Shown: in pieces, positions 43,986 through 52,178 of the stretch | How positions within the stretch are numbered: position 1 is the first letter of the stretch | How the letters are laid out: each line of letters opens with the position of its first letter | NCBI GenBank assembly: GCA_017052515.1 | Contig: JAFHKR010000037.1 | Span: forward strand, 248,001-312,000 | Source: Fictibacillus nanhaiensis | GTDB lineage: Bacteria; Bacillota; Bacilli; Bacillales; Fictibacillaceae | Direction: 5' to 3' | DNA length: 64,000 nt | Notes under the pieces: generated by a model | The model's database searches: none | The model's input: only the letters and a program-made list of their open reading frames with translations | What the model was told of the DNA's origin: nothing | Position numbers and translations under genes: made by a program

Positions 43986-44069
43986 TTATGAATTATCTTT
44001 GGAGCGGATTATGGTAAGAACAAGCATTGAAAAACCAATCATGAGTGACATCGCTTCAAATACTGTCAT
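43986..44069 (-). CDS. Putative holin-like toxin peptide (27 aa)
   Basis: A tiny minus-strand gene in the gap after clpE. The product begins MTVFEAMSLMIGFSMLVLTI and ends RSKDNS: an acidic N-terminus, one hydrophobic helix and a short charged tail. TVFEAMxLMIGFxxLVLT is the pattern I recall for putative holin-like toxins of Firmicutes, small membrane peptides often paired with antisense RNA (type I toxin-antitoxin). The ribosome site is perfect (AAGGAGG, seven bases from ATG 44069). A terminator-like hairpin follows. The antisense partner is not demonstrated. Confidence 0.7.
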   Translation of the reverse strand: MTVFEAMSLMIGFSMLVLTIIRSKDNS

Positions 44070-44313
44070 CCCCATCCCTCCTTACAAATTAGGAGTAAGA
44101 CTCGTACAGAACTAGAGAAGGAAAAGTATTGTATGATTACCATTTTATCCCGATTCTTTAAATGAAACAAGAATCGGAAAGACTATTTCTAAAAACGACA
44201 TTTAGGTCAATAGGATTATTTTACCAATATTATTTTAGAGCAAAAACGAATTTATTTTTCATTTTTGCTTGGTTGGATCAAAAGGCCTATAAAAAAATCA
44301 ATTCTAAAACCAT

Positions 44314-44403
44314 CTAAATAACAGGTGTAGCTAGGAACATTGCGAAAAGAAATAGAAATAAGCAAAATACGTAGAGTAAGCATTTTCTTTTCATTCTTTT
44401 CAT
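44314..44403 (-). CDS. Possible small hydrophobic peptide (26-29 aa)
   Basis: A short minus-strand frame: a basic start (MKRMKRK) and then one continuous hydrophobic stretch rich in Leu and Phe to the stop. AAGGGGG lies next to the first ATG (44403) but is ideally spaced (nine bases) for the ATG at 44394, which gives 26 residues. It could be a signal-like or toxin-like membrane peptide, or chance. It sits in the same 669-bp gap as the holin-like candidate and starts divergently from the next gene. Confidence 0.4.
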   Translation of the reverse strand: MKRMKRKCLLYVFCLFLFLFAMFLATPVI

Positions 44404-44484
44404 CCCCCTTGTGTATATCAATGTATAAAAAAATGACAAACTTCATGACTATTATGCAAGGAAAATTTTAAGGAGGATTAATCG

Positions 44485-45114
44485 TTGGACACATCTTATG
44501 TTTGGTATGTAAGTTATGGATCGAATTTAATGGAGCATCGTTTTTTATGTTATATTCTTGGTGATCAGCCAGAAGGTTCTTCTCAACGGGAAAGAGGCTG
44601 CCGAAATCCAGCCATGCCCCTGAAGAACGGTAAAGCCGTTCTGCCGTATCCCCTTTATTTTGCAAGAGAGCGGACGAAATGGGGAGAAGGTGGAGTAGCT
44701 TTTATCGGACACGAAAGAAATGAAGCATACGAGACGTATGGCAGAAAATACTTAGTCACTGTTGAGCAATTTTTAGATGTGACGGCTCAAGAAAATAGCT
44801 GTGATGAAATAGAGGCTGATCTTGAGGAAGTGATTAAAAAAGGATATATCCACTTTGGTCAAGGGTGGTACAGTCGAATGGTCTATCTTGGTGAAGATCA
44901 AGGGTATCCGATGGTAACCTTCACCTGTAACCTTGATATGCATGAACAGGATTTGAATCCACCACCAGCCACTTATCTCATTACGATTGCAAAAGGACTT
45001 AGTCAGATAGGTCTATCTTGCGGTGAAGCAGTAAAATATTTTGCTCAAACGCCTGGAATTGCAGGTCGAATGAAGGATGATGAGATTGAAAGTATCATTA
45101 AAACGTATTTTTAG
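44485..45114 (+). CDS. Gamma-glutamylcyclotransferase-like protein
   Basis: 209 residues. The N-terminal VWYVSYGSNL (about 6-15) is the YGSN loop of the gamma-glutamylcyclotransferase (BtrG/YtfP) fold, and a Glu-rich centre follows. The length exceeds the minimal 110-residue domain, as in larger bacterial members. It probably acts as an acyl-transferase or cyclase on a gamma-glutamyl-type group; the substrate is unknown. Start TTG 44485 has GGAGG ten bases upstream. It stands alone. Confidence 0.72.
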   Translation: MDTSYVWYVSYGSNLMEHRFLCYILGDQPEGSSQRERGCRNPAMPLKNGKAVLPYPLYFARERTKWGEGGVAFIGHERNEAYETYGRKYLVTVEQFLDVTAQENSCDEIEADLEEVIKKGYIHFGQGWYSRMVYLGEDQGYPMVTFTCNLDMHEQDLNPPPATYLITIAKGLSQIGLSCGEAVKYFAQTPGIAGRMKDDEIESIIKTYF

Positions 45115-45252
45115 CATGACAAAAGCTTGATAACTTGTCCAACCACCGGCTAATTTACCGATTAAAGGGTTGAACATAGGCCTAGCGGTATACGTCTAAT
45201 GGAACTTACGTTTTTAAAAATTCGATGAGATAATAAAGTCCCCTATACATAT

Positions 45253-45290
45253 AGAGGTGCTTCTTTTCGAGAAGCACCTCTTTTTTTTTC
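45253..45290 (+). terminator. Terminator downstream of the cyclotransferase-like gene
   Basis: AGAGGTGCTTC / GAAGCACCTCT with a short loop, followed by nine Ts. It is about 140 bases after the stop; I see nothing else in that gap. Confidence 0.93.
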
Positions 45291-45366
45291 TTAGAAGCTC
45301 TCATCTTAAATGTTTTTTGGATATCTGCTTAGGACAGAGTAATGAACCATTCTAATCCGACTAGGT

Positions 45367-45555
45367 TTATGCATTCATTTTTATTTGTTTAATAGAGATA
45401 ATCTCATCAGAGCAATTGAATTGACCTGCGATCAGCTTTTTTACTTGTTCGTGGAGATTGGCTTTACTCGGATAGATATTTACAATCACGATGTTTCCTT
45501 CTGTCATTTTTTCCTCACCATGACTAATTTCGAAATCTACTACAATTTTAGCCAT
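45367..45555 (-). CDS. Small orphan protein (62 aa)
   Basis: Unrecognised. 62 residues in a beta-beta-alpha pattern (MAKIVVDFEISHGEEKMTEG, then an IVIVNIYP strand and a KANLHEQVKKLI helix). ATG 45555 has AAGGAGAATT upstream; the nine-residue extension to 45582 is rejected because it absorbs that site. No partner gene is adjacent. Confidence 0.68.
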   Translation of the reverse strand: MAKIVVDFEISHGEEKMTEGNIVIVNIYPSKANLHEQVKKLIAGQFNCSDEIISIKQIKMNA

Positions 45556-45756
45556 TTTAATTCTCCTTATTATTTCTGTCATAAACTGCTTGTTGAGATA
45601 TTCGACATTTTCGTGAGAATCCTGTCTTTATTTAGTGAAATTAGGCGAAAAGTATGGAGGATTTTCAATACATTTACTTTTCTCAATTTTTTACAGGGGA
45701 AATCCGTCACATTATAGAATGTAATTAGGAAGATTGTAGTGGCAGGGGGTCTATAG

Positions 45757-48150
45757 GTGGAGAGTACGCTTCAGAAAAAAAAGTCTGTTAAACGGTTATC
45801 TTGGAAAAAAAGTTTAGTGATCATCGGAATAGCTATCGTTGTCATTCTAGCAGCTGCAGCAGGTACAGCCTATTTTTTGCTACAAAAAAGCAAGCCTGTA
45901 ATTAATGGGACTATTCCTCTAACAGGACTTCAAGCAAATGTAGATGTTTTTAGAGATAAAGACGGGGTTCCTCATATTGAAGCGGAATCGATGAAAGACT
46001 TATTTATGGCTCAAGGTTTTGTGACCGCTCAAGACAGGATGTTTCAAATGGATTTGAGCAGAAGGCAAGCCTCAGGAATGCTCAGTGAGGTTATTGGAGA
46101 AAAAACTCTAACTCGTGATAAGTTTTTTAGAACACTAGGTTTAAGGAGAGCGGCAGAAGCATCTTATGCTGAGTATTCTAAAGAAATGAAACAATATCTG
46201 TCATGGTACGCAGATGGTGTGAACGCTTATATGAACCAGGCGAAGCAGAACAACACGCTACCTGTAGAATTCTTGCTCGTCGGGTATGAGCCAGAGAAAT
46301 GGACCCCGGTTGATTCTCTCGTAATCGGAAAATATATGGCTTTCGATCTTGGTGGACATTGGGAAGGACAAGCGTTTCGTTATTACTTAACAGAAACGTT
46401 TTCTAAGGAGAAAGCTCTAGATCTATTTCCAGGGTATCCGAAGGACGCGCCAACCATATTAGACGATCTGCAAACAGAACTCATTGATTTTGAAAAAAGT
46501 TTCGCAGGTTCCGTAATTCCAAACTATCATAATGGCAGTAACAATTGGGTAGTTTCAGGCAAAAAGACGAAATCGGGTAAACCTCTTCTTGCCAACGATC
46601 CTCACCTTTCATTAGGAACACCATCTATCTGGTATCAGGCGAATCTAAAAGCTCCTGATTATGAGGTTTCTGGTGTTATATTTGCAGGTATACCAGGCAT
46701 TATTGTGGGTCATAACAAGACGATCGCGTGGGGAGTTACGAACGTAGGGCCGGATGTTCAAGAACTATACGTAGAAAAAAGAAACCCAAAGAACCCTTAT
46801 GAATTTCAATACTTGGCAAACTGGGAAAAAGCTGATGTCGTTAAAGAGAGAATTAAAGTAAAGGACAAAGTGGATATCGATCATGAAGTAGTGATCACAA
46901 GACATGGACCCATTATCTCTGAATTTGCCCATCACGATAAACCAGGTACAGCTCTCTCATTAAAATGGACAGCTCTTCAGCCGTCAAAAGAGCTCGAAGC
47001 TATCATCATGATGAACCGCTCAAAAAACTGGACTCAGTTTGAAAAAGCACTTCAATCGTTTCATACACCTGCACAAAATTTCGTTTTTGCGAGTAAAGAC
47101 GGAACGATTGCATACAAAGCAAACGGATTGATTCCTGTTCGTAAACAAGAGTATACGTCACTTCCTGTTCCAGGGTGGACAGATCAATATGAGTGGGAAG
47201 GATATATCCCGTGGGATGAACTACCAAGGAGTGTGAATCCAGAAAACGGATATATTGCGACTGCGAACAATAAAGTTACTGCTGATTCATATCCCTATCA
47301 TATTTCAGATACATTTGCTCAACCTTATCGACAACATCGAATCGTAGAAGTTCTTGAAGGGAAAGAAAAGCTTACGGCAAAAGACATGAAATCTTTGCAG
47401 TTCGATCAAAAAAACAAGCAAGCAGAAGAGATGCTGCCTATTTTTATTCAGCAAGTAATGAAAAAACCATTGGACGATAAAGAAAAGAAAGTGATCTCCC
47501 TTCTACAAAGATGGGACCATATGGATAGCAAAGACAGTGCTGCTCCATTAATCTTTCATATCTGGATGAGTCATTTTAGTGATGAGTTGTTTAAGGAAGA
47601 GATCAGTGAAGAGATGCTGAAGATGTTTGATGGTAGAGAACAAGTTGTGGACGAACTGATCAGAAAGGCGAATGCTGGGGATCCCGGCCCATGGATTAGG
47701 GAGAATGGTGGGTTAGAAAAAGTAACCCAACTCTCATTTGAATCGATGATAACCTTTCTATCAGAAAAATTTGGGGAAGATTCATCGAAGTGGAAATGGG
47801 GAGACTTTCATACGTTAACCTTTGAACATCCTCTTGCTGCGATCAAACCTTTACATCTTTTATTTAATCCTGATACACAAAGTATGGGAGGAAGTAGAGT
47901 GACAGTCGGTGTAGCTGGATGGGACCGTGAGACGGGCAACATTACACACGGTGGAGCTTGGCGCATGGTCATTGATATGTCCGATACATCCAGAGCGTAT
48001 CATGTAGTGGGGCCAGGTCAATCCGGCCATGTACTTAGCCCGTGGTATAAAGATCAGATTGAAGATTGGGCAACAGGAAAGTATCACGAAACGAATCTAG
48101 ATCAGAAAGAATGGCCGAAGGATCAGCATCTCGTTTTGAAGCCAGAGTAG
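45757..48150 (+). CDS. Penicillin acylase-family Ntn hydrolase
   Basis: 797 residues. A basic start and one transmembrane anchor (about 18-42) precede an alpha-chain region of about 200 residues. The processing site and nucleophile follow at Ser261 in NGSNNWVVSG; autocleavage before this serine would free the catalytic N-terminus. NDPHLSLGTPSIWYQ and the later HGPII block fit the family. It hydrolyses amide bonds of acylated substrates (beta-lactam side chains, N-acyl-homoserine lactones or lipopeptides); the natural target is unknown. Start GTG 45757 follows GGCAGGGGG. Confidence 0.9.
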   Translation: MESTLQKKKSVKRLSWKKSLVIIGIAIVVILAAAAGTAYFLLQKSKPVINGTIPLTGLQANVDVFRDKDGVPHIEAESMKDLFMAQGFVTAQDRMFQMDLSRRQASGMLSEVIGEKTLTRDKFFRTLGLRRAAEASYAEYSKEMKQYLSWYADGVNAYMNQAKQNNTLPVEFLLVGYEPEKWTPVDSLVIGKYMAFDLGGHWEGQAFRYYLTETFSKEKALDLFPGYPKDAPTILDDLQTELIDFEKSFAGSVIPNYHNGSNNWVVSGKKTKSGKPLLANDPHLSLGTPSIWYQANLKAPDYEVSGVIFAGIPGIIVGHNKTIAWGVTNVGPDVQELYVEKRNPKNPYEFQYLANWEKADVVKERIKVKDKVDIDHEVVITRHGPIISEFAHHDKPGTALSLKWTALQPSKELEAIIMMNRSKNWTQFEKALQSFHTPAQNFVFASKDGTIAYKANGLIPVRKQEYTSLPVPGWTDQYEWEGYIPWDELPRSVNPENGYIATANNKVTADSYPYHISDTFAQPYRQHRIVEVLEGKEKLTAKDMKSLQFDQKNKQAEEMLPIFIQQVMKKPLDDKEKKVISLLQRWDHMDSKDSAAPLIFHIWMSHFSDELFKEEISEEMLKMFDGREQVVDELIRKANAGDPGPWIRENGGLEKVTQLSFESMITFLSEKFGEDSSKWKWGDFHTLTFEHPLAAIKPLHLLFNPDTQSMGGSRVTVGVAGWDRETGNITHGGAWRMVIDMSDTSRAYHVVGPGQSGHVLSPWYKDQIEDWATGKYHETNLDQKEWPKDQHLVLKPE

Positions 48151-48243
48151 AAAAATAAAATCCGTTAGACTCTTGTCTCTGTCAAAATAACAGGTTGGAC
48201 ATATGGTGTAGAGAAGGCAAAAACAAGCTGGGAGGTTTACCCT

Positions 48244-48534
48244 TTGTCATACCAAACGTATCAACTGTGCCGTAGTTATTTAGGCAGATCGGTCTATATT
48301 GATTGTCATTGTGGCACAAGATATCATGGTGTTCTTAAGCACGTAGATGAGAGTAAAGCGTATATTCTACCGTATAGTTCAGAGAGTCAGGATGAAAGCA
48401 GCGACCGCTTCTTTTTTGCTCCTGCTCTAGTTGGACTAACACTTGGAACCATCGCAGGTCTTGCGTTAGCACCACGACCGTACCCGATCTATCCTGTTTA
48501 CCCACCATATCCATATCCACCTTATCCGTATTAA
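48244..48534 (+). CDS. Sm-like small protein with Pro/Tyr-rich tail (96 aa)
   Basis: 96 residues. The N-terminal half has an Sm-like strand pattern (GRSVYIDCHCGTRYHGVLKH, then VDESKAYILPY). A hydrophobic glycine-rich helix at about 60-76 and a C-terminal tail of PYP/YPP repeats follow. It resembles spore-coat or surface-associated small proteins, but I cannot name a family. The layout parallels the gene at 11484. Start TTG 48244 has GGGAGG ten bases upstream. A long terminator follows. Confidence 0.7.
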   Translation: MSYQTYQLCRSYLGRSVYIDCHCGTRYHGVLKHVDESKAYILPYSSESQDESSDRFFFAPALVGLTLGTIAGLALAPRPYPIYPVYPPYPYPPYPY

Positions 48535-48542
48535 GATCGACA

Positions 48543-48594
48543 AGACTGATTTCGTACTACACACAACGTGTAGAGGAATCAGTCTTTTATTTTT
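48543..48594 (+). terminator. Terminator after the Pro/Tyr-rich protein gene
   Basis: AAGACTGATT / AATCAGTCTT outside and CTACAC / GTGTAG inside, followed by TTATTTTTG. Confidence 0.88.
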
Positions 48595-48810
48595 GCTCTT
48601 TAAGGATTTTAGAAAACTCTTAGTGTGAACAAACATCAATCATTTTTAAGAGATAGCATGCATATAAAAACAGTCTTTTAAAGTAAGGATTTTTTATAAA
48701 AAAGAGCAGGAAATGAGGAAGTAGAGAGGGAATTTAACGAATACATAAAATGAATAATGAATATAAATCTAGCACATGATCACGAATTTTTTACGAGGGG
48801 GGTATTTGAT

Positions 48811-49149
48811 ATGAAGCTCGCGTTCTTGTTTCACCCAGTAAAAGATTTACAAGAGTCACAGCAATATTATGAAGGGCTCGGCATGACTGAAGCCTGGCGT
48901 GAAGGTAATCAAGTACTAGGGATGTCGATGAAGGATTGCGAAGTGCAGCTGATGATTGAAGAAGATGAGCATGATCTTGGTCCAGGAGGAGTGTTTTTGG
49001 TAGATAGTGTAGATGACTTCTATCATGAACATGAGGCTAAGCTGAACTTTGTTAAAATACCTTGTACGATACCTCCGGGAAGGTATGCCATCTACCTAGA
49101 CGCAACAGGAAATCCTATTCGAATTATTGATTCTACGAATAAAGACTAG
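48811..49149 (+). CDS. VOC (glyoxalase/bleomycin-resistance fold) protein
   Basis: 112 residues, a single vicinal-oxygen-chelate domain: MKLAFLFHPVKDLQESQQYY at the start, then VQLMIEEDEHDLGPGGVFLV in the middle, and the IYLDATGNPIRIID closing strand. The usual metal ligands are only partly kept (His8; the terminal Glu of the family is replaced by Asp/Ile-rich sequence), so activity is uncertain. ATG 48811 has GGGGGG eight bases upstream; the 18-residue extension is rejected. Confidence 0.78.
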   Translation: MKLAFLFHPVKDLQESQQYYEGLGMTEAWREGNQVLGMSMKDCEVQLMIEEDEHDLGPGGVFLVDSVDDFYHEHEAKLNFVKIPCTIPPGRYAIYLDATGNPIRIIDSTNKD

Positions 49150-49158
49150 AAATGGGTA

Positions 49159-49192
49159 AAAACACCATCCAACTTTTTTGAATGGTGTTTTT
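49159..49192 (+). terminator. Terminator after the VOC gene
   Basis: AAACACCAT-CCAA / TTG-AATGGTGTTT, then TTATTT. Confidence 0.9.
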
Positions 49193-49325
49193 ATTTGGCT
49201 TTTTTAAAAGAATGTTGCCTCGGCTAGTTACAAGAGGGGGCGAGTAATCCGGAATGAAGTGACTATTCTTAAAAGCAACGATGATTACACAGTCTCTTCA
49301 AATACTAATGAAGAAGGAAAGTTCT

Positions 49326-49577
49326 CTAATGATAAAAATCATCGTTTTCGTTCAATGCAGGATCATGCAGATCACCAACGAAATGTAACAAACTATCCCC
49401 TTCGAAATAATAAGGTTCTGTATCCTCTAACCAACTTCTATATTCTTGGAAATCTTGATTAAAATCTCCTGAAAAGAAACGGTGTGCTACTTCGTTTGTT
49501 AGTGTATCAATGATCACGATACCTCTATAACTTTGGCGATCAGGTTCATCATAATCGCATGCTATGTAATAGGCCAT
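49326..49577 (-). CDS. Small acidic orphan protein (83 aa)
   Basis: Unrecognised. 83 acidic residues rich in Asp, Tyr and Phe (YYIACDYDEPDRQSYRGIVI at the start, ENDDFYH at the end). AAAGGAGT precedes the ATG at 49577. The soluble, single-domain layout suggests a small cytoplasmic protein. No operon partner. Confidence 0.68.
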   Translation of the reverse strand: MAYYIACDYDEPDRQSYRGIVIIDTLTNEVAHRFFSGDFNQDFQEYRSWLEDTEPYYFEGDSLLHFVGDLHDPALNENDDFYH

Positions 49578-49758
49578 TTTTTTACTCCTTTTTCAGTCAT
49601 ACTCATAATGTTGCAAATTAGTTCTTTTTTCATACCATTATTTTTCAGTTTCTACATAAATTGAATGCATAAGCCATAAAACTCTAACATGGAGTTAAAA
49701 CGCTCTTTACATTTCGTTAGTAAAATAAAAATGAACAGGACTGAAAGAGGGTCATACA

Positions 49759-50010
49759 ATGAAAACATATTTTATGGTACAAAAAAAGATCAGACCAACT
49801 TGGATTCATGAAATGGTAGTCAAAGCGAACGAATTTGAACAATGTCAGATTTTTTTTGAATGCAATACGTTAAGAATCAATGCAAAAAGTCACCTTAGCA
49901 TGAGCCTTTTAAATGGCATGCAAGGGGTATGTTGTGTTTCTGCAACTGGAGAAGATAGCAGAGGTGCAGTTGATGCATTACGCAGTTTAGGAACAGGTTC
50001 ATTAACATAA
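49759..50010 (+). CDS. Degenerate HPr-like protein lacking the active-site histidine
   Basis: 83 residues with an HPr fold. The segment around Ser44 (INAKSHLSMSLLNGMQG) matches the regulatory-serine block of HPr (LKSIMGVMSLG), and VSATGEDSRGAVDALRSLG matches the C-terminal helix region. The N-terminal GIHARPA loop is gone (IRPTWIH instead), so it cannot carry PTS phosphate at His15. The serine at the position of Ser46 is kept, as in Crh-type regulators. GAAAGAGGG precedes the ATG. It may be a regulatory relative. Confidence 0.8.
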   Translation: MKTYFMVQKKIRPTWIHEMVVKANEFEQCQIFFECNTLRINAKSHLSMSLLNGMQGVCCVSATGEDSRGAVDALRSLGTGSLT

Positions 50011-50027
50011 AAATATAGAAGCAAATA

Positions 50028-50060
50028 AAAAAGCAGTCCGAGGACTGCTTTTTTATTTGC
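50028..50060. terminator. Bidirectional terminator after the HPr-like gene
   Basis: AAAAAAGCAGTCC / GGACTGCTTTTTT with a two-base loop. It ends the plus-strand gene and could also end the small minus-strand gene at 50090. Confidence 0.93.
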
Positions 50061-50089
50061 TTTTTTTAGACTCAACCATTGATCGGTAT

Positions 50090-50224
50090 TCATGGAATTT
50101 TTTTTTGAATATAGACATCTCCAACTACTGTGCGTGCCTGCTCAACTTCTTTATGCTCTTCCCGTGCTTTTTGTTCAAGCATATTAATTTCACTTTTATT
50201 GTGCTGTGTCAATTTCTTGTCCAC
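50090..50224 (-). CDS. Possible small charged protein (40-44 aa)
   Basis: A short minus-strand frame not overlapping any other gene. The product is highly charged and helical (KSEINMLEQKAREEHKEVEQ), ending VVGDVYIQKKIP. The start is either GTG 50224 or TTG 50212; the latter has AAAGGTGG eight bases upstream. A bidirectional terminator lies about 30 bases past the stop. Composition and context favour a real gene; I do not recognise it. Confidence 0.5.
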   Translation of the reverse strand: MDKKLTQHNKSEINMLEQKAREEHKEVEQARTVVGDVYIQKKIP

Positions 50225-50425
50225 CTTTCTGCTGCTCCCACGTATCGTGTTATTTCCGCAAAAGAGATGAACAGGGCCCTATTCCTCTAAAAAGGAGTAA
50301 TCATTAAAAAGATATGTTCTGACTCCTGTTTATATGTGTTTTATTTTAGTGAAACATCTTGTATTTCAAGTGAAGAGGTCTATGATGAGAGAAGGAATAA
50401 CTCAGAATGAGAAAGGGTTTTTATT

Positions 50426-51016
50426 TTGCAACGAATGATTTGGTTAACGTTTGGTGCTTTACTGCAAGGAATCGCTATGGCAGCCTTTCTTTTTCCTCAC
50501 CATATCCCTTCTGGTGGTGTTGCAGGTATGGCAATACTAAATGAATTTTTCTTCGATATATCACTAGGTCTAACGTTATGGACGATGAATTTTGGATTAT
50601 TGCTGTTGGCGATAAACAAGCTTGGAAAACAAGCAGCATTGTGGACCATCTATTGTGTGGCTGTTACTTCCATCGTGGTAGATTTGATGTCTTCTCATGT
50701 TACAGGCCCCTTAAATGGTACATTTATAGATGTAATTTATGGAGCGATTATCTTCGGAACAGGAGTGGGTATTCTCTTTCGATTCGGTGCTTCTTCGGGA
50801 GGGATGGACATTGTTGCACTCATACTTGCTAACTGGACAGGTAAAAAGCCAGGAAGCATTCTCTTTTTAATCAATAGCTTTATAATATTAGGTACATCGT
50901 TAACTTTGGGACTCGAGATTATCGTATTCGCATTCATTTGCCAATGGATTAGCACAAGACTCATTGATTTTGTTAGGACGGTATCTCTTAAGAAGACAGC
51001 AAAACCGTTTATGTAA
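50426..51016 (+). CDS. YitT/YczE-type membrane protein
   Basis: 196 residues with five to six helices. PHHIPSGGVAGMAIL near 24-38 and GASSGGMDIVALIL near 122-135 are signatures of the YitT (DUF161) family. Full YitT proteins carry a further cytoplasmic DUF2179 domain of about 80 residues. It is absent here, so this is the short form ending in a basic tail. The transported substrate, if any, is unknown. TTG 50426 has GAGAAAGGG upstream. A strong terminator follows the stop. Confidence 0.83.
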   Translation: MQRMIWLTFGALLQGIAMAAFLFPHHIPSGGVAGMAILNEFFFDISLGLTLWTMNFGLLLLAINKLGKQAALWTIYCVAVTSIVVDLMSSHVTGPLNGTFIDVIYGAIIFGTGVGILFRFGASSGGMDIVALILANWTGKKPGSILFLINSFIILGTSLTLGLEIIVFAFICQWISTRLIDFVRTVSLKKTAKPFM

Positions 51017-51056
51017 TAAAAAGAGGTACGGATAAAAAGATCCGCACCTCTTTTTC
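51017..51056. terminator. Bidirectional terminator between yitT-like and yjcZ-like genes
   Basis: AAAAAGAGGT-CGGAT / ATCCG-ACCTCTTTTT with T-runs on both strands. Confidence 0.94.
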
Positions 51057-51068
51057 CTGCACATAAAA

Positions 51069-51242
51069 TTAGCAATCTTTGCCTTTATATGCCCACGAAC
51101 AGCCAACGATAATGAGAAGGACAAATAGAACTACTATGATCGCAAAACTCTTGCCATAACCTCCGCCACCACAATAACCATATCCGCCACCATACATTGG
51201 TGCGTTTGCAAGTGAAGCATTTACCGGTGAATTTGCATACAT
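51069..51242 (-). CDS. YjcZ-family sporulation peptide (57 aa)
   Basis: 57 residues. The N-terminal part is Ala/Asn/Pro-rich, then [13 protein letters not shown], then one transmembrane helix ([14 protein letters not shown]) and a short C-terminal tail with cysteine. Gly/Tyr-rich start plus FxxIVVLFxLLIIVG is the YjcZ family, found in sporulating bacilli and often present as many paralogues. GGAGGAG lies ten bases before the ATG at 51242. It shares a bidirectional terminator with the YitT-like gene. Confidence 0.88.
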   Translation of the reverse strand: MYANSPVNASLANAPMYGGGYGYCGGGGYGKSFAIIVVLFVLLIIVGCSWAYKGKDC

Positions 51243-51423
51243 TCTAAAAACTCCTCCTTAACAATTGTACTTTCGACTTCGATACAGTATATGTAGAGAA
51301 CAGAAAGCGTGTATGGACAATTGTTTAGATTTAGAGGAAATAGGCAGATGTAACATTTGAAATGAAAATGTGATGTTACGACTGTATATAAATGGGGTAA
51401 ATGTAAGCAAGGAGGCGTTATAC

Positions 51424-51723
51424 ATGCAAACTACAACTCAAACTCAAATGAAAACGACGAGTAAGTTATTGAAAACACAATCGTGGGCTTTGATTGGTCT
51501 TGGTACAGGAGCGTTAGTATGGCTCTCTTTCAAACCAAACCGGATTAAAACAAAAATGAAGTTTAAAGATATGAAACGCAGAGTTCGACCTGATCACATC
51601 GATCGTACGCAACTACCTATTAATAAAGCAGGTCATCCTGATCCGATGGATGTTGATGATAACAAGATGGTAGAAGAAGGAGCTATGTACTCTGTAAACT
51701 ATTACAATGACAGAAAAGGTTAA
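51424..51723 (+). CDS. Small membrane-associated orphan (99 aa)
   Basis: Unrecognised. 99 residues: a Thr/Gln-rich start, one hydrophobic helix (about 20-36, WALIGLGTGALVWLSF), a basic stretch (KTKMKFKDMKRRVRPD), then an acidic soluble tail. AAGGAGGCG precedes ATG 51424. A perfect terminator overlaps the end. The 18-residue extension to 51370 is rejected. Confidence 0.68.
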   Translation: MQTTTQTQMKTTSKLLKTQSWALIGLGTGALVWLSFKPNRIKTKMKFKDMKRRVRPDHIDRTQLPINKAGHPDPMDVDDNKMVEEGAMYSVNYYNDRKG

Positions 51724-51752
51724 AAGGATGGGAAATCGCCCATCCTTTTTTC
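51722..51752 (+). terminator. Terminator after the 99-aa gene
   Basis: AAAGGATGGG / CCCATCCTTT with a six-base loop, then TTTTTC. Confidence 0.93.
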
Positions 51753-52007
51753 TTTTATATAGAAAACATATAACTCACCTTCGCTTCCGTTTAATTGCTA
51801 GTTACACAGGTAAGAATGTAGGCGAATGCGGCTGAAACTTGAATCATATTGAATGAAATATTGGGTATTTGTGACGATAAGTCATGTAAAAAATTGTCCG
51901 CTTTTGTAAGATTACTTCTTCTTTTGCAGAATCTATTTTCAAGGATATAAAAAGCGTTCATAATGAGCAAGAGGTATATAAAAAAGACACAAGAGGAGCG
52001 GATTTTC

Positions 52008-52178
52008 GTGGAGAAAAAAGAATGGAATAACTCTCTTCTCATGGAATGTATAAAAGAAAAAAAAGAGAAGCTGGTAGAAGTTGCAGATCGCAATGGTTTA
52101 ACCAGCAATGAAACGGTTAAATGCAGTCAAGAATTAGATGTATTGCTGAATGTGTATCAAAGACAATTTTCTTTTTAA
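52008..52178 (+). CDS. Spo0E-like aspartyl-phosphate phosphatase (56 aa)
   Basis: 56 residues: CIKEKKEKLVEVADRNGLTS, a short turn, then CSQELDVLLNVYQ. The SQELD..LN.YQ end is the Spo0E signature. It would dephosphorylate Spo0A~P and oppose sporulation. The GTG at 52008 has AGAGGAG nine bases upstream; an ATG at 51963 has no ribosome site. Its stop abuts the end of the converging gene at 52179. Confidence 0.85.
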   Translation: MEKKEWNNSLLMECIKEKKEKLVEVADRNGLTSNETVKCSQELDVLLNVYQRQFSF

